64,000 nucleotides of DNA, from contig NZ_KE383881.1 in assembly GCF_000422585.1 (NCBI RefSeq), forward strand, positions 170,973-234,972. The letters are read 5' to 3'. The notes beneath the pieces were generated by a model that made no database searches, was not told the origin of the DNA, and was given only the letters and a program-made list of their open reading frames with translations. The stretch comes from Hugenholtzia roseola DSM 9546. GTDB taxonomy: Bacteria > Bacteroidota > Bacteroidia > Cytophagales > Bernardetiaceae. Position numbers and translations under genes: made by a program. Shown here in pieces: positions 27,380 through 34,564 of the stretch. Numbering within the stretch: position 1 is the first letter of the stretch; each line of letters opens with the position of its first letter.

Positions 27380-27515
27380 CAACATTTTCGGGCTTTGCGT
27401 TCGGGCGGGTTTCGGAGCACAAAGCTGCCAGCCAGCACTGAACTTAAATAGAAGCACAATGCTCCAAGTTTGCACGTCAGCCCGCTTGACGCAAAACCCG
27501 TGTTATAAGCCGTTT
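27380..27515 (-). repeat. Long imperfect palindrome (family D) behind lipoprotein gene
   Basis: On the minus strand CGGGTTTTGCGT near 27505 pairs with ACGCAAAGCCCG near 27395 (one mismatch), with inner partial stems (GGAGCA / TGCTCC). Outer ends read TTATAAC and GTTGCTA. It starts about 25 nt after the stop of the lipoprotein gene at 27534. Confidence 0.65.
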
Positions 27516-27533
27516 TTCTTGTCAAATCAAATG

Positions 27534-28301
27534 TCATTGTCGTGTTAGATAAAGATTGTAACCTTCTTGTCTCGCTTTCATCATTTTTTCCGACCAACCA
27601 TTGTTATTTGATACATAAGAGGATTTTAGAATTAATTTGTCCTTTGATAATTTTACTATTCCTAATGTCATAATCATATCGTATTCAGTTACACTTATTT
27701 CATTCTCCCAAATGCGATATGAATAGCCATTGCATTTATTTGTCGAGTCTTTTGGATAAATGTCAAATGTTCCATTAGGATTAAAGGCAAACTTTGTCCC
27801 TGGATACAAGTCATTGCAAAAAGATGGCATTCGAGTCGGTATTATGTCGGAAGAGTCAAGTACCCAATTTCCGTTAAGTAGTTTTTTTGTCGGGTTAGTT
27901 TTGATAAATCTTTCTATGTCCTCTTGTTCATACTCATTCCAACGGCTACAATGGAATACTTTGTTGTCAGTAGTAACAAGTATTATGCTATTTGAATCTA
28001 AAGAAAATATTGAATATTTAAGCTGTCCATTATCAAACACTTTATTGTCTTTAAAAGTTAGTGAGCTGTCAATTAATTGACTCTCGCTGTAGTGAGAAAG
28101 TCTCCCAAATTTGTCATTAGGTGTGAAATAAACTATATCCTGAACAAATTCTTTTGAACCATATAATGAATCTAACATCCACTGATGAACTAAAAATTCC
28201 TTTGTCAGTGGAACTTTGCTTTCATAAGATGCTGTCTTGTCAGAATTACAACTTAAAAGTCCGATTGCTATTAGAAATAATATTGTCTTTGTCGTCTTCA
28301 T
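27534..28301 (-). CDS. Lipoprotein, possible lipocalin-like
   Basis: 255 residues. Lipobox LLSC (Cys18) after a short hydrophobic signal, so exported and lipid-anchored. The mature part contains two similar strand-rich halves (KEFLVHQWMLDSLYG and KKLLNGNWVLDSSDI), the pattern of tandem lipocalin-like domains. No function known. It is preceded by repeat family C and followed by palindrome D, as a self-contained unit in the island. Confidence 0.72.
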   Translation of the reverse strand: MKTTKTILFLIAIGLLSCNSDKTASYESKVPLTKEFLVHQWMLDSLYGSKEFVQDIVYFTPNDKFGRLSHYSESQLIDSSLTFKDNKVFDNGQLKYSIFSLDSNSIILVTTDNKVFHCSRWNEYEQEDIERFIKTNPTKKLLNGNWVLDSSDIIPTRMPSFCNDLYPGTKFAFNPNGTFDIYPKDSTNKCNGYSYRIWENEISVTEYDMIMTLGIVKLSKDKLILKSSYVSNNNGWSEKMMKARQEGYNLYLTRQ

Positions 28302-28319
28302 TAAAATGGCTTATAACAT

Positions 28320-28530
28320 ATAGTTATACGAACTTCAGTTCGCATTTCCAAAATTTTTTCGTACCCAAAGGACTTTGCACCCTTCGATAATACGATTCAA
28401 ACAGGCAACTTTTGCAGCCCAAGCCCTTATACGTCTCTAACAGTAGCAAGTTACACCTTTTTTCCAAGGGGCGCAAGTTTTTTTTACTTTTTTGTTGTCA
28501 AAACTTGCAGGACTATTGGTAATTAAGTCG
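28320..28530 (-). repeat. Dispersed repeat family C, copy 1
   Basis: About 210 nt, clearly related to 34267-34437 and 57250-57450: all contain GTACCCAAAGGACTTT, a CGATAnTACGATT block, and CGCAAGTTAC followed by GGGCGCAAG/T. There is no coding frame. Confidence 0.8.
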
Positions 28531-28600
28531 TTTTCTGTTTTTTACAAAGATACAAAAAAAGTAAGTCTGAAAATCGGGAACTTGTTTTTTTTAAGCTGTG
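28531..28600 (-). promoter_or_regulatory. Orphan copy of the Rpn type 2 promoter/leader
   Basis: The segment with GTATCTTTGTAAAAAACAG on the minus strand matches the upstream region of the Rpn genes at 30648 and 51945, and the remnant at 42590, but no rpn start follows. It is joined to repeat C instead. Confidence 0.65.
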
Positions 28601-28613
28601 CCTAACGGCTTAT

Positions 28614-28715
28614 AACTGCTCGAAAGTAGCGATTTTGAAAGGTCGTCTTACCTGCTAAAGCTAATTATGAAGCAAAAATTTTGCTGGTAGCTGTTTCTTC
28701 GTATTAAATCACATA
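28614..28715 (-). repeat. Repeat family B, copy 1
   Basis: About 100 nt, related to 29186-29295 (shared CTGCTAAAG, ATGnAGCAAAAA, TTGCTGGT). It lies just after the stop of the gene at 28723 and ends with GTTATAAGCC followed by GTTAGGC. Confidence 0.7.
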
Positions 28716-28722
28716 CTTTATT

Positions 28723-29160
28723 TTATAAATTTTTTATTTTTAATAAATTTAATAATTCATTTATCGCTTTGGTTTTGTAAAGCGGCTTTATCCAGCCACC
28801 TGAGGGAGGAGAATTTAGAAATCCATATTTAACTTCTGGCACAAAGCTAAAAAATATTATATTATTTTTTTTATTATATATTGTTATAAATTCAGTTTTT
28901 TCTCCGATTAAACTCACAACATAGTCAGGAGTTTCTCCCGGGTATTCAGTCGTTGCTAATGTAAATTCAAGGTTGTTCCAATATTCTATTTCTTGCTGTG
29001 TCAATTCAATAGTTTCCTGATTATTGACGGACACAGAGTTTATACTTGAAACTTGTGTCGATTTAAGCTGCTCAGGCGGCACTTTATACCCTACCACTAT
29101 TAAAACAACTATTCCCATTAAAAAAAATAGTATGATAATATATATAGTTTTTAGTTTCAT
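28723..29160 (-). CDS. Hypothetical membrane-anchored protein
   Basis: 145 residues from the ATG at 29158-29160, preferred because it begins the signal anchor MKLKTIYIIILFFLMGIVVLIVVG. The frame is open for 14 more codons but those look like spacer. The rest is probably periplasmic; there is no recognisable domain. Very AT-rich. Followed by repeat B. Confidence 0.6.
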   Translation of the reverse strand: MKLKTIYIIILFFLMGIVVLIVVGYKVPPEQLKSTQVSSINSVSVNNQETIELTQQEIEYWNNLEFTLATTEYPGETPDYVVSLIGEKTEFITIYNKKNNIIFFSFVPEVKYGFLNSPPSGGWIKPLYKTKAINELLNLLKIKNL

Positions 29161-29185
29161 TTTAATATATTTTAATGGTTTGTAA

Positions 29186-29295
29186 TTATATAAAAATAGC
29201 AATTTTAAAATAACACTTTATCTGCTAAAGTCAACTATGGAGCAAAAACCTTGCTGGTTTTTGTTTCTTAGTCCTAAAGTATATGCTTTGTTATC
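29186..29295 (-). repeat. Repeat family B, copy 2
   Basis: Second copy of the ~100-nt repeat. An 8-bp hairpin CAAAAACC / GGTTTTTG lies at its centre, and the outer ends read GATAAC and GTTATT on the minus strand. It begins ~10 nt after the stop of the lipoprotein gene at 29305. Confidence 0.7.
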
Positions 29296-29304
29296 GGAAG
29301 TTTT

Positions 29305-29700
29305 TTATTTTTTATCATAAATTATTAAATTAAAAATAGAATCGCACTGTGCATTTGGTCTTAATATTAAAGTTGTCATGCCGCTTCTAATAATATATTC
29401 TGAGTCAATTCCTGTCATACAAGAATTTGACATTTTTTTGTCTAAATCATTATTTTTATATGCGTTTTTTATGAACGATTTTAATAACTCTTTCTTTTTC
29501 TCCATACGAACAAAAGTCTGATAGTCTGTCCCTTCGTTAATAATCAATAATAATTCATATTCACCCTTTTTCAAGTTGAAAATCTGTTCGGAATATCCAC
29601 CAAATCCTCCATAGATATTTTGTTGGATAGTTAGTTCCTCAGAATTTAATATTATATTGAGTTTTTCTTCGTCCGTTTGCTCACAGCTTGAGAAAATCAA
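29305..29700 (-). CDS. Small lipoprotein, start probably frameshifted
   Basis: The open frame from TTG at 29700 gives 131 residues beginning IFSSCEQTDEE. Six more codons upstream read as a signal peptide (SLFFVLGILIFSSC), but no ATG is in frame. An ATG at 29748-29750 starts MFKPIKK and runs into a seven-A tract (minus strand; 29730-29736). With one extra A it would join in frame to IQSLFFVLGILIFSSC, a perfect lipobox signal. So the gene is either damaged by a one-base loss, phase-variable, or misread in a homopolymer. No function known. Confidence 0.6.
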   Translation of the reverse strand: MIFSSCEQTDEEKLNIILNSEELTIQQNIYGGFGGYSEQIFNLKKGEYELLLIINEGTDYQTFVRMEKKKELLKSFIKNAYKNNDLDKKMSNSCMTGIDSEYIIRSGMTTLILRPNAQCDSIFNLIIYDKK

Positions 29701-29790
29701 TATGCCAAGTACGAAGAAAAGTGATTGGATTTTTTTATTGGTTTAAACATGCTAAAATATTTTTTGCCATTATAACATTAAGTGCGGTTT

Positions 29791-30648
29791 TTACGCTTTC
29801 GTACTTCGTAGTTGCTCTATTTGTTCAATTGTCAATTCTGTTGCCTTTGCTATAAATTCGTTGTCTGAACCCAACGAAATTAAATTTTTTGCAACTTCAA
29901 AGTTTCGTTCCTGCTTTGCCTCCAACTTGGCAGTATATTCCACACTCATTTCAATGCGCCTATTTTCTTGAAAGCGGTCATACATTTTCTTTTCTTCTTC
30001 TGTCAAATTTTCGTAACGCATTTTCTCTTTTGCCTTGTCCAAACCTTTTGCCTTGAAAGTATCTTTTACCTCACTGTTTTTCAGAAAATACACCCACTCG
30101 TCAAGCGTATCTTTGGCAGTATTATTAAAATTATTTACTTTCAAAATAAAATATTTTGGGAAAATATCAGCTACTTTTTCTACTTTGAAATCCTGTTTTT
30201 GCAAAGTTGTGGGCGTTAAAATATCCTTTTGATGCAAGCCTACAAATTCGCCCTTGTATTCATAGACGTAATCCTTACCTTGCCCCAAGCCAAAATAAAC
30301 GATATTGACGGAGTATATTTTTTTGATTGTGCCATAAGGTTCGCCCTCTTTAATGTACTCTGTAACCAATTTGGATACGCCAAAAAGCATCCTGTGGAAA
30401 TAGTCAATTTCAGAATCGTTTTGTACTTCCACAAGCATCAACTCGTTATTTTGACTTTTTACCAAAATATCCACCCGATTATATTTATCATATTCATCTT
30501 GTTTATTTCCTTCACTTTCTAAAATGCTCTCAATCGTTACATCAAAACGAAGCAACTCGGATAAAAAACCCTCCAAAATACCAAAGTTGGCTTTGTTACG
30601 TAGCAATTTTTTCATTGCCCAGTCGAAACGAATTAGTTTTTTGCTCAT
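29791..30648 (-). CDS. Rpn family PD-(D/E)XK nuclease, type 2
   Basis: 285 residues from ATG 30646-30648 (MSKKLIRFDWAMKKLLRNK). The nuclease core shows YNRVDILVKSQNNELMLVEVQN (Asp and Glu-x-Gln), followed by FHRMLFGVSKLVTEYI and VVYFGLGQGKDYVY-like strands. The C-terminal tail FEVAKNLISLGSDNEFIAKATELTIEQIEQLR is the common Rpn ending. A -7 box TATCTTTG lies ~20 nt upstream. Closely related to the gene at 51945 and to the remnant at 42534. It lies directly after the type 1 Rpn gene at 30696. Confidence 0.88.
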   Translation of the reverse strand: MSKKLIRFDWAMKKLLRNKANFGILEGFLSELLRFDVTIESILESEGNKQDEYDKYNRVDILVKSQNNELMLVEVQNDSEIDYFHRMLFGVSKLVTEYIKEGEPYGTIKKIYSVNIVYFGLGQGKDYVYEYKGEFVGLHQKDILTPTTLQKQDFKVEKVADIFPKYFILKVNNFNNTAKDTLDEWVYFLKNSEVKDTFKAKGLDKAKEKMRYENLTEEEKKMYDRFQENRRIEMSVEYTAKLEAKQERNFEVAKNLISLGSDNEFIAKATELTIEQIEQLRSTKA

Positions 30649-30695
30649 AGTTTTCTGTTTTTTACAAAGATACAAAAAAAGTGTTAGCACTCGTT

Positions 30696-31610
30696 TTATT
30701 GCTTTTTGTGGCGTAATTGCTCTATTTGCTCAGTCATCAAACCTGTCAATTTGGCTATTATTTGATTATCAAAACCTTCTTTTATTGCATTTTTAGCCAT
30801 TTCAAGTTGCTTTTTAAGTTCTGCTTCTTGTACAGCCTCTTCTACTGCTTCTTGTATTCTTGAATTTTCGTCGAGGTAATGTTTTTGTTGGGCTTCGTAA
30901 TATTCACGTTCCTTTTCGTTCAAGTACATTACCTCCAATTTTTCACTTGCCTTTTTGATAGACTCTATTTCTGCCAATTCTTTTGGAAGGGTGTTTTTGG
31001 AATAGACATCTGCATTGTTCAAAAATGCAGCCCACCTGTCTAAAATAGTCGTTATAGTTTTATATTTATGTTCAAATTTTTCCAATTCCACAAAATACAA
31101 ATCTAAATAGTCTAAGTCAGGGTGAATTTCGTTTGTTTCTCGGTCTTTCAGCGTAAAACAGCGATGGTACTTATCATCTTCGAAAAATTCAAAATCCATT
31201 AAACTAATGACAATACATTTGTGAAGCTCGAAGTAGGTTTTGCGTTTTTTCCTTTCTTGTTCTTCTTTGGTAAGATAATCCATTTGCGAACCAAACATTT
31301 TTGCCCAATAGTACAAAGTCCTTTTACCATAAAAATTTGAGCCTTTCAGTTGCATTTCTATGTCGTACAAATTCCCTTGTTCGTCTTCTGCTTTGATGTC
31401 CAAAATGGATAGTTTGCCTTCGGCATAGTCCGACACGTTGTAAGGATTTTTTAAGGTAATTTCGGAAACTTGCTTTTCTGTGGGCAAAATAGCATTAATC
31501 AAAGACAATAGAATGTCTTTGTTTTCCTCTGAACCAAAGAGTTTTTTGAAAACTAAATCTATTTTTGGATTGACTTTGCTCATCTTCCGCAGGGTTTTGT
31601 TAGGCTGCAA
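30696..31610 (-). CDS. Rpn family PD-(D/E)XK nuclease, type 1
   Basis: 304 residues. The start may be MSKVNPKIDLVFKKLFGSEENKDILLSLINAIL, 10 codons into the frame. Nuclease core: EGKLSILDIKAEDEQGNLYDIEMQL (Asp, Glu-x-Gln). A Glu-rich coiled region precedes the C-terminal tail MAKNAIKEGFDNQIIAKLTGLMTEQIEQLR. GTAACTTTG and GCCTAAC lie in the ~30 nt before the start, as in the type 1 gene at 26459. It directly precedes the type 2 gene, separated by ~48 nt that hold that gene's promoter. Confidence 0.88.
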   Translation of the reverse strand: MQPNKTLRKMSKVNPKIDLVFKKLFGSEENKDILLSLINAILPTEKQVSEITLKNPYNVSDYAEGKLSILDIKAEDEQGNLYDIEMQLKGSNFYGKRTLYYWAKMFGSQMDYLTKEEQERKKRKTYFELHKCIVISLMDFEFFEDDKYHRCFTLKDRETNEIHPDLDYLDLYFVELEKFEHKYKTITTILDRWAAFLNNADVYSKNTLPKELAEIESIKKASEKLEVMYLNEKEREYYEAQQKHYLDENSRIQEAVEEAVQEAELKKQLEMAKNAIKEGFDNQIIAKLTGLMTEQIEQLRHKKQ

Positions 31611-31661
31611 AGTTACAAATTTTGTTAGAATTTTCTCGTTTTAGTGTCGTCTTTTAAAATA

Positions 31662-31775
31662 GGGGCTAATGAATTTGGCAGCACTTTCCTCGCCCTACGC
31701 ACAAAGTTTATAGAAAACACAAAAGTTCAATTTAGCACGTCTGCCCGCCCTTGCCACAAATGCAATGTTGTCATT
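31662..31775 (-). repeat. Palindromic repeat family A, copy 2 (diverged)
   Basis: Keeps the core CCCTACGCACAAAG and TTTATAGAAA, with ends GACAAC (gene side, ~50 nt after the methylase stop) and ATTAGCC. Confidence 0.75.
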
Positions 31776-31824
31776 AGTTTTTATTCTTTTTCGTTGTTAT
31801 TTTATAGTTAAAATAACTTTCTTT

Positions 31825-32802
31825 CTAATTTTTTGTATTTTCCAATCGTCTTTGACTAATTTCAAAATACTCTTTTTCTAATTCGAAGCCTATAAACTTG
31901 CGTTTGAGTGTTAAACAGGATACACCTGTGCTGCCACTTCCCATAAAAGGGTCTAAAACAGTTTGATTTTCAAAACTTACTAATTTAACCAAATGGTGCA
32001 TCAGTTCAATAGGCTTTAAAGTAGGATGATGATTAAAATCTTCTGCTTTTTGGCGAACTTTTGGTACAGCAAAAAACTTATCATAGCCGTCATCTAACTC
32101 ATCTGTACGAATAATATTGGCACTTACTCTGCCATTTGGATGTGGATTATGACCCACTTTTCCTTCGCCTTTGGCATAAGGAATACGACTTTGCTCGATA
32201 TTTAATGCTCCTGTGCCATATTTAATTACATTTTGGGCTACATTTAAGCCTTTTTCAATAGGCTTTTGCACTAAAATAATGGGTTCGTAGGCAGGCTTTA
32301 AGCCCAAACCAGCTCCCTTATATTGTATGCCTAACTCTGAATTAGGCTCGTATTTTAGTTTTTCATTATCCGAATAATAATTTTCTGCCCCCCCCTTTTT
32401 GTAGCCCTGCACATAGTTATATTTTCCTACTACTCTACTTTCTATGCCCAATTCTTTATCAATATCTAAGGCTACATCTCTACTTTTGGGCATACCATTC
32501 AGATAAGCCCAAAATAGTACATCTTTGATAATAAATCCGCTATCTTCTAAATCAACCATCAAACGGTGCATGAGCCTGACAGAGGAAAATACCAAACCAA
32601 AGGCACCACTTTTTAGTACCCTTACACTATCTTCCCAAATTTGTCTTTGCGGCAGAGCCTTGTCCCATTCGTGATTTTGGTAAGAAATCCCATAAGGTGG
32701 GTCTGTAATCAGGGCATCAACCGTATTTTCGGACAAAGGCGAAAGACCGTAACACGACTGATTAAATATCGCGTAAGGTTTTGATGTTGTCAAGTTCGAC
32801 AT
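31825..32802 (-). CDS. Site-specific DNA methyltransferase (N4/N6, beta-type order)
   Basis: 325-residue amino-methyltransferase with the catalytic motif DPPYGISY near residue 33 and the SAM motif DPFMGSGSTGVSC near residue 290, i.e. catalytic motif first. Aspects such as NIIRTDELDD and HPTLKPIELMHHLVKL are typical of phage- and plasmid-type methylases. No restriction enzyme is adjacent, so it is probably a solitary methylase or an anti-restriction function of a mobile unit. Confidence 0.92.
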   Translation of the reverse strand: MSNLTTSKPYAIFNQSCYGLSPLSENTVDALITDPPYGISYQNHEWDKALPQRQIWEDSVRVLKSGAFGLVFSSVRLMHRLMVDLEDSGFIIKDVLFWAYLNGMPKSRDVALDIDKELGIESRVVGKYNYVQGYKKGGAENYYSDNEKLKYEPNSELGIQYKGAGLGLKPAYEPIILVQKPIEKGLNVAQNVIKYGTGALNIEQSRIPYAKGEGKVGHNPHPNGRVSANIIRTDELDDGYDKFFAVPKVRQKAEDFNHHPTLKPIELMHHLVKLVSFENQTVLDPFMGSGSTGVSCLTLKRKFIGFELEKEYFEISQRRLENTKN

Positions 32803-32860
32803 AATCTAAAAGAGTTTTACTATAATTGACTAAAAGTTTTAAAACGTATTCTTTGGTCTT

Positions 32861-32988
32861 GTCGGGCAGAAAAATGTTTGCGAAAGGTGAGCTTGATAGC
32901 ACTTTCCTACGCACAAAGTTTATAGAAAGTACAAAAGCCTAAGTTAAGCATATTAGCTTGTCTTTTGGCAAACATAATGTTGTGGGCT
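32861..32988 (-). repeat. Palindromic repeat family A, copy 3
   Basis: Nearly full length. Minus strand: CACAAC, ATTATGTTTGC, core, then CGCAAACATTTTTC. It begins 14 nt after the stop of the Ntn-hydrolase-like gene. Confidence 0.82.
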
Positions 32989-33002
32989 GTTTTTCTGTTC
33001 TG

Positions 33003-34118
33003 TTAGAAAAAGGTCTTTATTGTAAATTCATCGTCTTCTGGGATTAGAATTTTTAAAAGAAAATCTAAAAGCAATTCAGAGTTTAACATAAACGCCTGTT
33101 TTTCTTGATTATACATAAATACTTGCTTTTTTGTTAAAAACTCTTTTGAAAAGACCGATATAACTATTGGTAATGTCTTGGATATGAAAACATAGTAATC
33201 ATAAGTACATTCATCAATAAGTTGGTTTACGCTATGCGACCAATTATTTGCCCAAGTAAATCTACTTTCTTTCCAACTTTCACTTTCTAAAATTCTAATT
33301 GGCTGATAATTACCAAATGGTCTTCTTGAAAAACGCCAATGTGTATATGGATTATTTACGAACACCAAGTTATCTCTAATAAGAACAGATATAATTTCTG
33401 CATTACCAAATATTTCTGATAATTCAGTACCGTTTAGTATAGCACCATTGTATTGTATAGGTATATATGCAATATCTTTTTGCCAACTAACGCCAAACTT
33501 ATCTACTCTTATACCTGATATTAGACCGCCAACTCCGTTTGTAATTGTTGGTTTAACATACTTATAAGACTGAATAACACTACACATTGATATTAAAATC
33601 TGTTCGTCTGTTTGTTCAGAATTTCTAATTTCGTTATAAAATTCTTGTGTATGTTTGATAAATTCAGCATCAATAGTACCACTGTATGCGTCTTCATAAA
33701 CAAGATGCTCTTTATAGCCCGAAGTACCGTTTGCATTAACTGAAATTAGAACAGGTTGCTCGTTTTCAACGAAACCTGCTATAATTGATATTTTTCGGTA
33801 AGTATTATAAATATACTTAAAACTGCCACGTAAATCGGGTTGCTCATTTACCTCCAATACCATTTTTAACCATTTAATGGCTTCATAGGCTTCTGAAACA
33901 TTGCCTGCAAATGCTAATATCAGTTTATTGTTAAAGTTATAAATTTTCAACCATTGTTCTTGAACAACCTTGTCATTTCCAATAATGTGAGTTTCTCCAA
34001 AAGTGGACACATCACTCCAAATTTTCGCATTTTCTAGACTTTCCTGCTCATAGGTTATCGCACTGTCTGCTGCAATAAAAACTGATGTTTGGTTTCGCCA
34101 ACCTGTTATGTATGTCAT
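33003..34118 (-). CDS. Proteasome-like Ntn-hydrolase fold protein
   Basis: 371 residues, no signal peptide. The N-terminus MTYITGWRNQTSVFIAADSAITY resembles a proteasome/HslV beta subunit: if Met1 is removed, Thr2 becomes the N-terminal nucleophile and Asp18 falls at position 17, the catalytic Asp of HslV and proteasomes. Lys58 in LKIYNF, followed by FAGN, matches the K33 region after a ~25-residue insertion. The C-terminal ~170 residues have no recognised domain. It could be an autonomous protease or a defence-related hydrolase. The assignment rests on motif spacing only. Confidence 0.6.
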   Translation of the reverse strand: MTYITGWRNQTSVFIAADSAITYEQESLENAKIWSDVSTFGETHIIGNDKVVQEQWLKIYNFNNKLILAFAGNVSEAYEAIKWLKMVLEVNEQPDLRGSFKYIYNTYRKISIIAGFVENEQPVLISVNANGTSGYKEHLVYEDAYSGTIDAEFIKHTQEFYNEIRNSEQTDEQILISMCSVIQSYKYVKPTITNGVGGLISGIRVDKFGVSWQKDIAYIPIQYNGAILNGTELSEIFGNAEIISVLIRDNLVFVNNPYTHWRFSRRPFGNYQPIRILESESWKESRFTWANNWSHSVNQLIDECTYDYYVFISKTLPIVISVFSKEFLTKKQVFMYNQEKQAFMLNSELLLDFLLKILIPEDDEFTIKTFF

Positions 34119-34161
34119 TCAGTTTACTGTTTTCGTTCTCTAAAATTGCCCACAATGAGTG

Positions 34162-34266
34162 GATTGGCGCAATAACTTTTTCTTTTTCTCAGCAGCATAA
34201 CTATTTGATTATCAATAAGTTATTGCCGCCAATCTATGTTATACGAACATCAATTTCGTATAACAT
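34162..34266. repeat. Two adjacent palindromes at island edge
   Basis: First: GATTGGCGCAATAACTT (34162-34178) pairs with AAGTTATTGCCGCCAATC (34217-34234) with one bulged base. Second: perfect 12-bp ATGTTATACGAA (34236-34247) / TTCGTATAACAT (34255-34266). They lie between the Ntn-hydrolase start and repeat C copy 2. Confidence 0.75.
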
Positions 34267-34437
34267 GTAGTAATACGCAGTTTTCCGCGCATTTCCAAAA
34301 TTTTTTCGTACCCAAAGGACTTTTCACCTGCGATAATACGATTTGCACAGGCAACTTTCGCAGTCCAGACCTTTGTACGTCTTTAACAGTCGCAAGTTAC
34401 TCCTTTTCTCCAAAGGGCGCAATTTTTTTGAAAAAAA
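34267..34437 (-). repeat. Dispersed repeat family C, copy 2
   Basis: Same motifs and order as copy 1: TCGTACCCAAAGGACTTT, GATAATACGATT, GTCGCAAGTTAC, GGGCGCAA. It forms the right edge of the island; the remaining ~125 nt to tex hold no other feature apart from a weak GACTTTG -7-like box near 34510. Confidence 0.8.
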
Positions 34438-34564
34438 ATGGGCATCAGCCTATAAAAAACAGAGCGGAAAACTTTTGTGTTTTACTCAATTTTACTAATT
34501 TTGTCAGACTTTGCGAATTGAACTATCGCTTTTCGCTATTCGTTTCGTTTTTATTTAATTTTAG

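Noticed and set aside
26459..31610. Labelling the Rpn genes as transposases or insertion sequences
   Set aside because: They have PD-(D/E)XK nuclease motifs, no terminal inverted repeats and no DDE triad; the transposase name in databases is historical.
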